Part shown: positions 53,093 through 64,000 of the stretch, one piece after another | Position numbering within the stretch: position 1 is the first letter of the stretch | Layout of the letters: the number at the start of each line of letters is the position of its first letter | NCBI RefSeq assembly: GCF_011516835.1 | Contig: NZ_WOTB01000002.1 | Location: 186,001-250,000 of the forward strand | Direction of reading: 5' to 3' | Length of the DNA stretch: 64,000 nt | Origin: Acetobacter musti | GTDB lineage: Bacteria; Pseudomonadota; Alphaproteobacteria; Acetobacterales; Acetobacteraceae | Program-made: the position numbers and the translations under genes | Notes under the pieces: model-generated | What the model was told of the DNA's origin: nothing | Seen by the model: the letters and a program-made list of their open reading frames with translations, nothing else | Database searches by the model: none

Positions 53093-53405
53093 GTATCGCG
53101 GCTTCCCGCATCAGGTCTCAGAAGACGCAGGACGGAGGCACATGGGCCATCCGGACCGGGTTTCGGGGCTTTGCCCCGCGCCCCACAAAGGGACGCAGTC
53201 CCTTTGATCCCGGTCGGTTAAATAAAATGACGAAAAGAGCGTCATGCGCCGCGCGCCTTAACGATGACACTCTGCACATCACGATCTAACGGCAGATTTT
53301 CTGCGCAGCGGGCCTTCACAGGTCGCCCTCGGGAAGGAAAAGCCAGGCCCCGTCCGGAACACCCCCGCAAGCTGCCATCCAGCCCTCGATATCAGGCTCC
53401 CGCTA
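53093..53405. other. Gap between convergent genes, carrying a module A repeat
   Basis: 313 bases between the membrane protein gene and ribF, which converge. Module A occupies 53155-53220; the rest shows no gene. The palindromes may serve as terminators for both sides. Confidence 0.5.
53155..53220 (+). repeat. Module A palindromic repeat, copy 5
   Basis: Same orientation as copy 1 (11559-11620) and almost identical: 'gggtttcggggctttgcccc', then cgccccacaaagggacgcagtccctttgatcccggtcggtta. Confidence 0.8.
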
Positions 53406-54341
53406 TCAGACCACCCCGTCCAGAATCGCCCGCGCCTGCTCCGCATCCAGCGCAATCTGCGTCCTGAGCGCGTCCAGCCCGTCAAACCGCTTTTCCGCCC
53501 GCAACAGGGTATGCAGCGCCACCGACAGCGGCTGGCCATACAGATCCCCGTCAAAGTCGAAGAGATTGACCTCGAGCCGGCTCTCCTGCCCGTCATTGAT
53601 CGTCGGCCGGCGCCCGATATTGGCCACGCCACGAAAGACCCGCCCGCCCTCAAGCCGGACGGTCGCGGCATAAACACCGCGCGCCGGCTCCAGATGACGC
53701 CCCAGCGGCACATTCGCCGTCGGAAAGCCAAGCAGCCGCCCCCGCTTGTCGCCATGCTGCACAATGCCCCGGATCGACCACAGACGACCAAGTTCATGCG
53801 CCGCCCGTTCCGGATAGCCATCCTGAAGCAGACGCCTGATCCGGCTCGACGAATAAGGCCCGTTCGCATCCGTCAGCGCCGGAACGAGCGTAAACCCCAT
53901 ATCCAGTTCCGCAGCCCGCTCCGCCAGAAAATTCGTGTCGCCGCCACGCCGGTGCCCGAATGCAAAATCATGCCCGCATGCAATATGCCGCAGACCGAGC
54001 GCGTCATGCAGCACACCCTGAACGAACTGTTCGGCGCTCATCTGCGAAAACGCCTCGTCGAAGCGGATCTGAAACACATGCCGCACACCAAGCGCCGCCA
54101 GCGCCGCAAACCGCTCCTCCGCCAGGGTCAGCCGGAACGGCGGGTCCTGCGGCCGGAACAGCTCACGCGGATGCGGCTCGAACGTCACAACCGCAAGAGC
54201 CTCGTCCGGACGCGCCTGATGCAGCGTCCGCAACAGATGCGCATGGCCGAGATGAACCCCGTCGAAATTGCCCAGCGCCGCAACCGCACCCCGCGCCTGC
54301 GCCGGGATGGCGCGCCAGTCCGTGTAAAGCTCAGCGCTCAT
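53406..54341 (-). CDS. ribF: Bifunctional riboflavin kinase / FAD synthetase
   Basis: 311 aa. The N-terminal FAD synthetase half has 'AALGNFDGVHLGHAHLLRTL', 'CGHDFAFGHRRGGDTNFL' and 'YSSSRIRRLLQDG'. The C-terminal kinase half has 'KRGRLLGFPTANVPL', 'RGVYAATV', 'IGRRPTINDGQESRLEVNLFDFDGDLYG'. It turns riboflavin into FMN and FAD. Its start overlaps the mtnC stop (ATGA at 54338-54341), coupling flavin synthesis to a methionine-salvage operon. Confidence 0.96.
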   Translation of the reverse strand: MSAELYTDWRAIPAQARGAVAALGNFDGVHLGHAHLLRTLHQARPDEALAVVTFEPHPRELFRPQDPPFRLTLAEERFAALAALGVRHVFQIRFDEAFSQMSAEQFVQGVLHDALGLRHIACGHDFAFGHRRGGDTNFLAERAAELDMGFTLVPALTDANGPYSSSRIRRLLQDGYPERAAHELGRLWSIRGIVQHGDKRGRLLGFPTANVPLGRHLEPARGVYAATVRLEGGRVFRGVANIGRRPTINDGQESRLEVNLFDFDGDLYGQPLSVALHTLLRAEKRFDGLDALRTQIALDAEQARAILDGVV

Positions 54342-55075
54342 GAGCGGTCAGCGGCAGGGGCCGGCAGCGCGAACAGCGCCGCCACGTCCGTCATGTCATG
54401 CGCGACCGGATGCGCCGTTCCGGCAACGGTTCCGTCCTCCGCCCGCACCATCTGACAGGTCAGCAGCCCGGCCTCCGACGCCGCGTCCAGTTCAGCGACG
54501 ACATCCGAGACAAACAGAACCTCATCCGCCTTCCAGCCCTGCGTCGCGAGAATCGTCCGGTAGCTGGCCGCCTCTTTTTTTCCACCCATCTCCAGATCGA
54601 GAAACGCCGAAAATAACGGCGTCAGATCGCCGTCCGTGGTGTGCCCGTAGATCAGCTTCTGCGCCGCCGCCGATCCGGAGGAATAAACAGCGAGAGTCAG
54701 CCCCCGCCCATGCCAGGCCCGAAGGGCAGGGGGCACATCCGGAAACAGCGTCGCCTGCAGCGTGCCGTCGGCATACCCTTCCGCCCAGGCCAGCCCCTGC
54801 AACGCCTTCAGCGGCGCCATCTTGGCATCCGCGTCCATCCACGCCATCAGTTGCTCCACCGGAGCAACACCGGGCGCCATCCGTCGCGTTTCAGCCAGAG
54901 CCTCCTTCACCACAGAATCGGCCGCCCGACGCTCCGTCAGCGCCGGCAAAGCCGCTCGTGCGTAAGGAAACAGAACCTTGTGAACAAAGGAAACCGGGGT
55001 CGTCGTCCCCTCGATATCCAGCAGAATCACCTTCGGCGGCGTCGTCACGACAGGATTCACGGTGCGAGATATCAT
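54338..55075 (-). CDS. mtnC: Acireductone synthase (enolase-phosphatase E1)
   Basis: 245 aa from the ATG at 55075, which overlaps the mtnD stop. The HAD motif is 'VILLDIEGTTTPVSFVHKVLFPYAR', characteristic of E1. Later motifs are 'LAVYSSGSAAAQKLIYGHT', 'GGKKEAASYRTIL' and 'VLFVSDVVAELDAASEAGLLT'. It converts diketo-methylthiopentyl-phosphate to acireductone in methionine salvage. Confidence 0.95.
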   Translation of the reverse strand: MISRTVNPVVTTPPKVILLDIEGTTTPVSFVHKVLFPYARAALPALTERRAADSVVKEALAETRRMAPGVAPVEQLMAWMDADAKMAPLKALQGLAWAEGYADGTLQATLFPDVPPALRAWHGRGLTLAVYSSGSAAAQKLIYGHTTDGDLTPLFSAFLDLEMGGKKEAASYRTILATQGWKADEVLFVSDVVAELDAASEAGLLTCQMVRAEDGTVAGTAHPVAHDMTDVAALFALPAPAADRS

Positions 55076-55617
55076 GCCGCGCGCGCCGGAAAGCGGAGCG
55101 CGATATCGTCTCCCGTATAATCCGCGATCCATCCGTCCCGGTTCGTGAAGATCCGCAACGCCACGACGTCCGGCGTCTCACCGGCATCGAACCAGTGCGG
55201 TGTGCCCGCCGGAACCGAAATCAGATCGCCCTGCGTGCAGCCCACATCATAGACGTGCTCGTCGACATGCAGCACGAAATGCCCCGCGCCATGCACGAAA
55301 AACCGGACCTCATCTTCCGTGTGAACATGCTCCGACAGAAATTTCGCGCGCAACGCCTCACGATTGGGCGTGTTCACGTCAATGCGGATCACATCGGCCG
55401 ACCCGGCGCCCGTTTCTCCCATCAGCCTGTCCAGCCACGGACGGTAACGTTCCAGAACAGCAGCCTCGTCCGCCTCGCGCGGCGGCGCTTCCGCCCCGTC
55501 CCAGCGCTCGAACCGGACCCCGATCGTCTTCAGCCGTGCCGCGATCGCCTCCGGATCATCCGTGCCGAACTCAGGCCGCTCCGGACGGGTATCATCGAAA
55601 ACGACAAGACTGCTCAC
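55072..55617 (-). CDS. mtnD: Acireductone dioxygenase
   Basis: 181 aa cupin. The metal-binding set is in 'HVHTEDEVRFFVHGAGHFVLHVDEHVYDV' (two His, Glu, then a distal His in 'GTPHWFDAG'). Iron-bound enzyme completes methionine salvage, giving ketomethylthiobutyrate; nickel-bound enzyme is off-pathway. Coupled by ATGA overlaps to mtnB upstream and mtnC downstream. Confidence 0.95.
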   Translation of the reverse strand: MSSLVVFDDTRPERPEFGTDDPEAIAARLKTIGVRFERWDGAEAPPREADEAAVLERYRPWLDRLMGETGAGSADVIRIDVNTPNREALRAKFLSEHVHTEDEVRFFVHGAGHFVLHVDEHVYDVGCTQGDLISVPAGTPHWFDAGETPDVVALRIFTNRDGWIADYTGDDIALRFPARAA

Positions 55618-56360
55618 GTCACATCCCTCGAAGCAGTGGTGGAGACGAGCCTGCGCCGCTCAGCCTCGCAGGACAGCAGAAATTCCAGCCCCTCAAGCCG
55701 GGCAAGAGCCGTATCCATGTCAGGCCCCCAGACATAGACGCCATGTCCGCGAATGACGTAGCCGGCCTTCATCTCATCCAGATAAAGCGCAACACTGCGC
55801 GACAGACGCGGAATATTCTGATCGTTGGCGAAGATTGGCACGGCCAGGCGCGTCTTATGCGTCGTCTGGCCTTCAAACACCTTCAGCACTTCATAATCTT
55901 CAAGGTGGATGGCGGAATCGGTCGCAATCATCGACAGCACCGTCGAGGCCACCGAATGACCATGCAGAACAGCCCCGGCATCGGGAAAATGTTCGTAAAT
56001 CTGACAATGCAGAAACGTCTCCGCGCTCGGACGCTGGCCCGGCACCACAGGACGCCCGTCCGCAGTCACCTCGATCACGCCATCCGGAGTCAGAAAACCC
56101 TTGTGACCACCCGAACGCGTAACCGCAATGCGCCCGTCCGCCAGCCGCACGCTGAGATTACCCGCCGTCGCGGGCACCCAGCCACGCTGATCCATCCGCC
56201 ATCCGGCACGGATGATCGCCGCCACCGCGTCATCCCAGGCCGGATCAGCTGCCCGCTCATCCGCCGGCGAAATCTGCGCGAGATCCGCCGGCACCGTCAC
56301 CGCGAGGGCACTCCCGGTCATATCACCCCCGGCGCCATCGCTCCCGGTGCTGCCGCTCAT
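55614..56360 (-). CDS. mtnB: Methylthioribulose-1-phosphate dehydratase
   Basis: 248 aa from 56360 (an ATG at 56321 is an alternative). Class II aldolase fold: 'WVPATAGNLSVRLADGRIAVTRSGGHKGFL', the zinc His pair in 'AVLHGHSVASTVLS', a catalytic Glu in 'CQIYEHFPDAG' and a third His in 'VIRGHGVYVWG'. It performs the dehydration step of methionine salvage. mtnA, mtnK and mtnP are not in the window. It lies 19 bases after tatA. Confidence 0.94.
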   Translation of the reverse strand: MSGSTGSDGAGGDMTGSALAVTVPADLAQISPADERAADPAWDDAVAAIIRAGWRMDQRGWVPATAGNLSVRLADGRIAVTRSGGHKGFLTPDGVIEVTADGRPVVPGQRPSAETFLHCQIYEHFPDAGAVLHGHSVASTVLSMIATDSAIHLEDYEVLKVFEGQTTHKTRLAVPIFANDQNIPRLSRSVALYLDEMKAGYVIRGHGVYVWGPDMDTALARLEGLEFLLSCEAERRRLVSTTASRDVT

Positions 56361-56379
56361 CGTCCCGATATTCCGCCGG

Positions 56380-56643
56380 TCAGGATGAATGCGTGCTGCC
56401 GGAAGGCCGCGCCGCCGTCGTGCTGTCCGCCGTGAACGTCGTGCCCGGCTGAGGCGGCGGCGAAATGCGTCCGTCGGACTTCACGCTCTGCTCCATGGAT
56501 TCGTCATCCTCAAGATTCTTCTTGAACGACTTAATCCCCTTGGCGAAATCGCCCATCAGTCCGCTGATCTTGCCGCCGCCACCGAAAACGACCACCACGA
56601 CGGCCAGCACGATCAGCCAGTGCCAGATACTCAGGCTACCCAT
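56380..56643 (-). CDS. tatA: Sec-independent protein translocase TatA
   Basis: 87 aa with aggag 8 bases upstream. The N-terminal '[42 protein letters not shown]' gives the short membrane helix, Gly hinge and amphipathic helix of TatA. The tail is acidic and disordered. TatA oligomers form the twin-arginine export pore with TatC, which is not nearby. It is the first gene of the mtn/ribF run. Confidence 0.94.
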   Translation of the reverse strand: MGSLSIWHWLIVLAVVVVVFGGGGKISGLMGDFAKGIKSFKKNLEDDESMEQSVKSDGRISPPPQPGTTFTADSTTAARPSGSTHSS

Positions 56644-56843
56644 TGCTTCGACTCCTGGTTGTCTCCATCGTGCCCGCTGGTTCCGGCCAGACGCGCATCT
56701 GATGTTACTTGGTTAACTCTCACAGGACATGGCTGCCCCGAAGCCACGATGCAAGCGTCCCATACGCGCTATTACACCTCAACGCATCACAACGCCATCG
56801 GGCACAGACGCAGCCAGAACACGGAACAGGGAAACGCCCCCGA

Positions 56844-56925
56844 CAGAAAAGGCCCGTCAGAAAGCCCCGCCAGAAAGTCTGCGCCAGAAATTCCGGGCCA
56901 TAAAATCCGGATCAGGAAATCCAGC
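56844..56925. repeat. Degenerate ~14-bp tandem repeats
   Basis: cagaaa-type units begin at 56844, 56858, 56871, 56885, 56899 and 56913, so the period is 13-14 bases. The unit (cagaaattccgggc best) resembles the 15-bp unit near ssb. The array spans the 3' end of the CHAP gene and the gap to tatA. Confidence 0.6.
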
Positions 56926-57430
56926 CCTCACGCCGCGCGGGGAGAATAAAGCCCCAGGTCGGATACACCGTGCGCCCCATGCTCCCCGTCGCGGACCACC
57001 ATACCCGCACCCGCGTCCAGTCATTCGCCGGCGACACATCAACCACCGGCACCGCATGATCGACGCGTCCCGGATTCCAGTTCGCCTGATCCACAAGAAT
57101 GGCCCGCGGTCCGCGCACCGCCCTCACCACCGAGACATGCCCGTCCGGCAGTCGCGACGAGGAGCGGAACACCAGCACGGAACCGGATTGCGGCTGCGAC
57201 GCGCGCGGATACAGTCCGCGTGCCCCCGCCCACCAGGACGAAGCAGAACCCCTGAGCGCAATCGCCGAATGTTCCCGCGCCCAGGGCGCGCATTGCAGCC
57301 GGCCATGCCAGCTCCGGCCCGTCCCCCCGCCGCCGGCACAAGCCGCGAGCAGAAACGGGAGGAGCAGGGCGGTCAGACGGACAGGAAGAATGCGTAGGAC
57401 CTCAGAGAAAACGGATCGGCACATCCTCAT
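56912..57430 (-). CDS. CHAP-domain lipoprotein
   Basis: 172 aa from an ATG at 57430. A signal peptide with lipobox 'FLLAAC' (Cys31) precedes a CHAP domain: catalytic Cys47 in 'RLQCAPWAREHSAIAL', then 'PQSGSVLVFRSSSRLPDGHVSVVRAV' with the catalytic His, and 'ILVDQANWN'. CHAP enzymes cleave peptidoglycan or related amides. As a lipoprotein it would act on the periplasmic wall. No immunity or partner gene is evident. Confidence 0.82.
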   Translation of the reverse strand: MRMCRSVFSEVLRILPVRLTALLLPFLLAACAGGGGTGRSWHGRLQCAPWAREHSAIALRGSASSWWAGARGLYPRASQPQSGSVLVFRSSSRLPDGHVSVVRAVRGPRAILVDQANWNPGRVDHAVPVVDVSPANDWTRVRVWWSATGSMGRTVYPTWGFILPARREGWIS

Positions 57431-57560
57431 CCCGGACCACCTTTCCTCCACATCATTCCGCCCCGCCGGACGCGACAATACCCGCTGTCACAAAAAAATC
57501 CCCCGTTACCGTCGCCGCGGAACATCTTTCACGAGGTATACCCCTCACCGCGCACATCCC

Positions 57561-58247
57561 TCACAGGGCATCCTTCATCGCAATAATCCGCTCCCCGGCC
57601 TCGTCGCGATCCATGGCCAGCGCCCGCATGGCAACGTCGCGGGTAAACCCGGCCCGCGCAAAAGCGGCCAGAATCCGGGCATCCTGTTTCTGTGCTGCCT
57701 GCCTCTCTGCCTCATCCGCCAGCCCGGCCGCTCCATCGTCAGATACGTCACTGCCAGACGTCCCGCCGCCAAACGGCCCCACCCGTCGCTTGCGGGCAAA
57801 AACCAGCGCCGCCGCCAGCTCCGAATCGCGCGCCCGCTCGTCCTCGCCCAGCGTCTCGTCCAGCACCTCCGCTACGGTGGATGTGGCGACGCCCTTCGCC
57901 GCAAGCCGCGCCTCAACCGACCGGCGGGACTGGCCCGAACGGGTAAGGCGAGCGGCCCGCGCCCGCGCGAACGACGAATCGTCGACCGCACCCAGCTCCG
58001 CCATTTTTCCCGCAACCACGGCGCAGAGCGGCATCAGCCGCGCGGTCACGCCGGCAATCTCGTCGGATGACACGCCATCCTCCGCCGCCCTGCGCGCCCA
58101 GCGGCCGATCCGGCGTTCAAGAACCTGCGTCAGACCGCGTTCCGTGGTCGCGAAACGCGCCAGATGCGCCAGCGCGGCCTCACGCAGAGCCGCCTGATCG
58201 GGAGGAGGCCCCGCAGGGCGGGGCGTGCCGGAAGACCGTGTCGCCAT
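57561..58247 (-). CDS. recX: RecX-family RecA regulator
   Basis: 228 aa. An Ala/Arg-rich helical protein with RecX three-helix repeats: 'LREAALAHLARFATTERGLTQVLERRIGRW', 'LGAVDDSSFARARAARLTRSGQSRRSVEARLAAKGV' and 'ILAAFARAGFTRDVAMRAL'. RecX limits RecA filament growth. recA is not in the window, so this copy is unlinked. It is divergent from the ribosomal protein operon. Confidence 0.85.
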   Translation of the reverse strand: MATRSSGTPRPAGPPPDQAALREAALAHLARFATTERGLTQVLERRIGRWARRAAEDGVSSDEIAGVTARLMPLCAVVAGKMAELGAVDDSSFARARAARLTRSGQSRRSVEARLAAKGVATSTVAEVLDETLGEDERARDSELAAALVFARKRRVGPFGGGTSGSDVSDDGAAGLADEAERQAAQKQDARILAAFARAGFTRDVAMRALAMDRDEAGERIIAMKDAL

Positions 58248-58378
58248 AACCTGATCAGCCTATCATAACACACGGCCGGCTGTCACAGGCGCTCCCCGCG
58301 ACCAGACCGGACACGGCTCCCTCATCCGGACCCGGCACGGTCCCGTCACCCTCCGGAGTCACATCCATACCCGGGCGC

Positions 58379-58407
58379 TTGACTCCTCCGGAGATGCAGC
58401 GTAAGGC
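58379..58407 (+). promoter_or_regulatory. Candidate promoter of the rplK operon
   Basis: ttgact (58379-58384), a 17-base spacer and taaggc (58402-58407) lie about 100 bases before rplK, in the 260-base gap after recX. The -35 is good, the -10 weak. Confidence 0.4.
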
Positions 58408-58507
58408 GCCCCCTCCTACGGAACGCGGGAGAATTGCTGACGCGCCTGATAAGCGTGACGGCGTCGCTCGAACCGCGGTCCGGGCATAACACTAAGGAGT
58501 CCCGGAT

Positions 58508-58942
58508 ATGGCCAAAAAGATCGTTGGCTACATCAAGCTGCAGATTCCCGCCGGCAAGGCCAACCCTTCGCCGCCGGTCGGTCCCGCTCTCGGTCAGCGC
58601 GGCCTGAACATCATGGAATTCTGCAAGGCGTTCAACGCCAAAACGCAGGGCATGGAGCCGGGAATGCCGGTTCCGGTCGTCATCACCGCCTATGCCGACC
58701 GCACCTTCAGCTTCATCACCAAGACGCCGCCGAACACCTACTTCCTGCTCAAGGCCGCTAAGATCTCCAAGGGCAGCCAGACAGTCGGTAAGGCCGCAAC
58801 CGTCGGCAAGGTGACGATGTCGCAGCTTCGCGAGATCGCCGAAACGAAGACCCCGGATATGAACGCCAACGATATCGACGGCGCGGTCCGGATGCTGATC
58901 GGTTCAGCCCGCTCGATGGGCCTGCAGGTTGTGGAGGGCTGA
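58508..58942 (+). CDS. rplK: 50S ribosomal protein L11
   Basis: 144 aa, preceded by aaggag. Starts '[38 protein letters not shown]', with the C-terminal rRNA-binding domain '[25 protein letters not shown]'. L11 forms the GTPase-associated centre with L10/L12. secE and nusG, which usually precede rplK, are not upstream. Confidence 0.98.
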   Translation: MAKKIVGYIKLQIPAGKANPSPPVGPALGQRGLNIMEFCKAFNAKTQGMEPGMPVPVVITAYADRTFSFITKTPPNTYFLLKAAKISKGSQTVGKAATVGKVTMSQLREIAETKTPDMNANDIDGAVRMLIGSARSMGLQVVEG

Positions 58943-58946
58943 GATC

Positions 58947-59639
58947 ATGGCAAAGAACAAGCGTCTGACAGCGGCCCGCGCCGCAATCGACAGCACGAAG
59001 GCTTACGGCCTCGATGAGGCAATCGGCCTGGTCAAGAGCAACGCGAAGGCGAAGTTCGACGAGACCGTCGAAATCTCCATGAATCTCGGCATCGACCCGC
59101 GTCACGCCGACCAGATGGTCCGTGGTCTGCTCTCCCTGCCGAACGGCACGGGCAAGACTCTGCGCGTCGCCGTGTTCGCCCGCGGCCCGAAAGCCGAGGA
59201 AGCTCAGGCCGCCGGCGCCGACATCGTCGGTGCGGAAGACCTGATGGAGAAGGTGCAGGCCGGCGAAATCAATTTCGACCGCTGCATCGCGACCCCGGAC
59301 ATGATGGGCCTCGTCGGCCGTCTCGGTAAGGTGCTCGGTCCGCGCGGCCTGATGCCGAACCCGAAACTCGGCACCGTCACGATGGACGTCAAAGGCGCCG
59401 TCACGGCCGCCAAGTCCGGCCAGGTCGAGTATCGCGCCGAGAAGGCCGGTATCGTTCACGCCGGCATCGGCAAGGCATCCTTCGACGCCGGCAAGCTCGC
59501 CGAGAACATTCGCGCATTTGTGGACGCCGTCCAGAAAGCCCGCCCGACCGGAGCGAAAGGCACGTATCTGAAAAAGATTGCGCTGTCCTCCACGATGGGT
59601 CCCGGCGTGCGCGTCGACGTGTCGGGCTTCGCGGCCTGA
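58947..59639 (+). CDS. rplA: 50S ribosomal protein L1
   Basis: 230 aa, 4 bases after rplK. Signatures are '[24 protein letters not shown]' and '[26 protein letters not shown]'. L1 forms the mobile L1 stalk at the tRNA exit site and in many bacteria represses translation of its own operon. Confidence 0.98.
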   Translation: MAKNKRLTAARAAIDSTKAYGLDEAIGLVKSNAKAKFDETVEISMNLGIDPRHADQMVRGLLSLPNGTGKTLRVAVFARGPKAEEAQAAGADIVGAEDLMEKVQAGEINFDRCIATPDMMGLVGRLGKVLGPRGLMPNPKLGTVTMDVKGAVTAAKSGQVEYRAEKAGIVHAGIGKASFDAGKLAENIRAFVDAVQKARPTGAKGTYLKKIALSSTMGPGVRVDVSGFAA

Positions 59640-59931
59640 CGTCATAAAGATGATCCCGGGAGACTTCGGTCGCCCGGTTTCCAGGATGGCCCGTTCGGGT
59701 CATCCGATCCTGTCCAAGACCGGGCGTGGCTGATGCCTTAATCCCTGCTTCGGGTGACCGGAGCAGAAACGACCGGAAGACGAGGATACTGGTTATGCAG
59801 GCGTCATTGCCTGCGTCTCCGTGTGTTCCGTAACAAGGACAGGCGAACCGGACCCGCAGCCATCCGGCTGCTGGTTCTCGGACAACCCGGCCGCTCCGCA
59901 TTCCGCGGAGGGGTCAAAACGGAGACGGGAA
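59640..59931 (+). promoter_or_regulatory. rplJ leader region
   Basis: 292 bases between rplA and rplJ with several potential stems, including gcaggc/gcctgc around gtcatt near 59795-59815. In bacteria this position holds the L10(L12)4 autoregulatory mRNA leader. I infer the role from position; I did not identify the specific kink-turn. Confidence 0.5.
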
Positions 59932-60456
59932 GTGAACCGTACGGAGAAGCGCGAATTTGTCGCGTCCCTCGCCGCCGTATTCGCCGAGACGTCCATGGTC
60001 GTTGTCACCCGTAATGACGGGCTGACAGTCGCTCAGGTGACGGATCTGCGACGCCGGGTGCGCGCTGCGGGAGCGACATACAAAGTCGCGAAGAACCGGC
60101 TGGCCACTCTCGCCCTGGACGGGACCCGGTTCGACGGCATCGCCCCCCTGCTGAAGGGTCCGACCGCGCTTGCGTGGTCGCAGGACCCCGTGGCGGTGGC
60201 AAAGGCAGTCGTCGAGTTCGCCAAGACCAATGACAAGCTGGTTCTGCTCGGCGGAGCCCTCGGCACCCAGACGCTCAGTGTCGAAGGTGTCAAGGCTCTC
60301 GCAGAACTGCCGTCGCTGGAAACACTGCGCGCGCAGCTGGTGGGGCTTATCTCCACGCCGGCCACGCGTATCGCAGGCGTTCTTCAGGCGCCGGCAGGAC
60401 AGCTTGCCCGGGTCTTCGGGGCCTATGCCAAAACGGGCGAGGCGGACGCAGCCTGA
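59932..60456 (+). CDS. rplJ: 50S ribosomal protein L10
   Basis: 174 aa from a GTG at 59932 with ggagacggga upstream. Contains '[31 protein letters not shown]', '[17 protein letters not shown]' and the C-terminal L12-binding helix ('[18 protein letters not shown]'). It anchors L12 dimers on the stalk. Confidence 0.97.
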   Translation: MNRTEKREFVASLAAVFAETSMVVVTRNDGLTVAQVTDLRRRVRAAGATYKVAKNRLATLALDGTRFDGIAPLLKGPTALAWSQDPVAVAKAVVEFAKTNDKLVLLGGALGTQTLSVEGVKALAELPSLETLRAQLVGLISTPATRIAGVLQAPAGQLARVFGAYAKTGEADAA

Positions 60457-60550
60457 CGCGTGTCCCCATCGCGGGGGCAATAAAATTCGCATAACCTGGG
60501 GAATCGGGTTGTGCATCGGTAACCAGTATCTATATTAGGAAGACCATATC

Positions 60551-60925
60551 ATGGCCGATCTGAACAAGCTTGTTGACGAGCTGTCCGCTCTTACAGTCCT
60601 TGAGGCTGCTGAGCTGTCAAAGCTTCTTGAAGAGAAGTGGGGCGTGTCCGCCGCTGCTCCTGTCGCTGTTGCGGCCGGTCCGGCTGCTGCCGCTGCCGCG
60701 CCTGCTGAAGAGCAGACCGAATTCACGGTCATCCTCGCCAAGGCTGGCGACAAGAAGATTAACGTGATTAAGGAAATCCGCACCATCACCGGTCTGGGCC
60801 TGAAAGAGGCGAAGGATCTCGTCGAGGGTGCGCCGAAGACCGTCAAGGAAGGCGTCAACAAGGACGAGGCCGAGAAGATCAAGAAGACTCTCGAGGACAA
60901 TGGTGCATCTGTCGAAATCAAATAA
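60551..60925 (+). CDS. rplL: 50S ribosomal protein L7/L12
   Basis: 124 aa. The N-terminal dimer domain ('[32 protein letters not shown]'), an Ala-rich hinge and the C-terminal factor-binding domain ('[45 protein letters not shown]') are complete. The codons differ slightly (more T-ending) from neighbours, as is common in highly expressed genes. Confidence 0.98.
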   Translation: MADLNKLVDELSALTVLEAAELSKLLEEKWGVSAAAPVAVAAGPAAAAAAPAEEQTEFTVILAKAGDKKINVIKEIRTITGLGLKEAKDLVEGAPKTVKEGVNKDEAEKIKKTLEDNGASVEIK

Positions 60926-60941
60926 CGACACTGTTCCCGCG

Positions 60942-60972
60942 GCGGAGCGTCTTCTGCTCCGCTGTGTTTTTT
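60942..60972 (+). terminator. Terminator/attenuator between rplL and rpoB
   Basis: A 7-bp stem gcggagc (60942-60948)/gctccgc (60956-60962) is followed, after tgtg, by a run of six T. It lies 16 bases past the rplL stop, a standard site for partial termination that lowers rpoBC relative to ribosomal protein expression. Confidence 0.75.
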
Positions 60973-61196
60973 GAAGTCGGTTTTCGGGCGGACGCTGTTC
61001 TGGTCTCCGCCTGTTCGTCTGTGACGGATCGTTTTTCAGGTCTGTCATCTCGGGCGATTAAGGCATGGTGCGCGGGGCAGCCGGTAACGGCGGCATCCGC
61101 TGCGATATTTCAGCCGGACCGTCTGGCCCTCTGTTTTTCCGGGAAACCGGACACGGGAGGCCTGGTGGTCCGACGGCAGGGACGGGGCAATACAGT

Positions 61197-64000
<2,804 letters not shown>

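Overview
The window looks like a chromosomal segment of an alphaproteobacterium, most likely an acetic acid bacterium (Acetobacteraceae, near Gluconacetobacter/Komagataeibacter). The evidence is the high GC coding bias, a MucR/Ros regulator, OlsB (ornithine lipid) and PmtA (phosphatidylcholine) enzymes, a heme O synthase beside a relic cytochrome oxidase subunit, and a family of GC-rich palindromic intergenic repeats of a kind I associate with these genera. Genus and species cannot be fixed from the sequence alone. I saw no prophage, transposase, CRISPR array or rRNA. There is one tRNA (Tyr).

Layout. 1-8 kb: end of a DegT-type aminotransferase, HAD hydrolase, CWC mini-protein, FadH-type dienoyl-CoA reductase, an orphan Rieske oxygenase, a glycine-rich lipoprotein with a VOC protein, and TusA. 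7.6-11.2 kb: fur-olsB-lnt and an XRE regulator (envelope lipid and lipoprotein maturation). 11-21 kb: DUF551 protein, ssb, a BAHT-type autotransporter heptosyltransferase, secreted proteins, EcsC, a 2-hydroxyacid dehydrogenase, aat, and two tandem paralogous secreted proteins. 21-28 kb: orphan RND pump, a tiny Cys-rich protein, an AT-rich island leading into mucR, sppA and ihfB. 28-36 kb: manC, a LysR regulator, trxB, an Lrp regulator, and a GT2-GtrA/GT39 glycosylation pair. 36-41 kb: motB-motA, greB, gshB, pmtA. 41.5-44 kb: degenerate COX subunit I, ctaB and a CoxF-like peptide. 44-53 kb: rlmB, tRNA-Tyr, photolyase, pirin, a secreted creatininase-like protein, a FUSC exporter and YidB. 53-58 kb, minus strand: tatA-mtnB-mtnD-mtnC-ribF (methionine salvage plus flavin synthesis), a CHAP lipoprotein and recX. 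58.5-64 kb: rplK-rplA-rplJ-rplL-rpoB, with rpoB running off the window.

Most genes are housekeeping or envelope genes in short operons, often with ATGA start/stop overlaps. Three things stand out. First, a cytochrome oxidase subunit I homologue keeps both low-spin heme histidines but has lost every CuB and heme a3 ligand. Second, a family of modular palindromic or MITE-like intergenic elements recurs in at least nine gaps. Third, short in-frame 15-bp (or 18-bp) tandem duplications recur at protein ends and gene borders. Several small genes of under 60 codons are described from direct reading: 50 aa at 16567-16719, 44 aa at 25319-25453, 53 aa at 25968-26129, 57 aa at 40013-40186 and 52 aa at 43907-44065.
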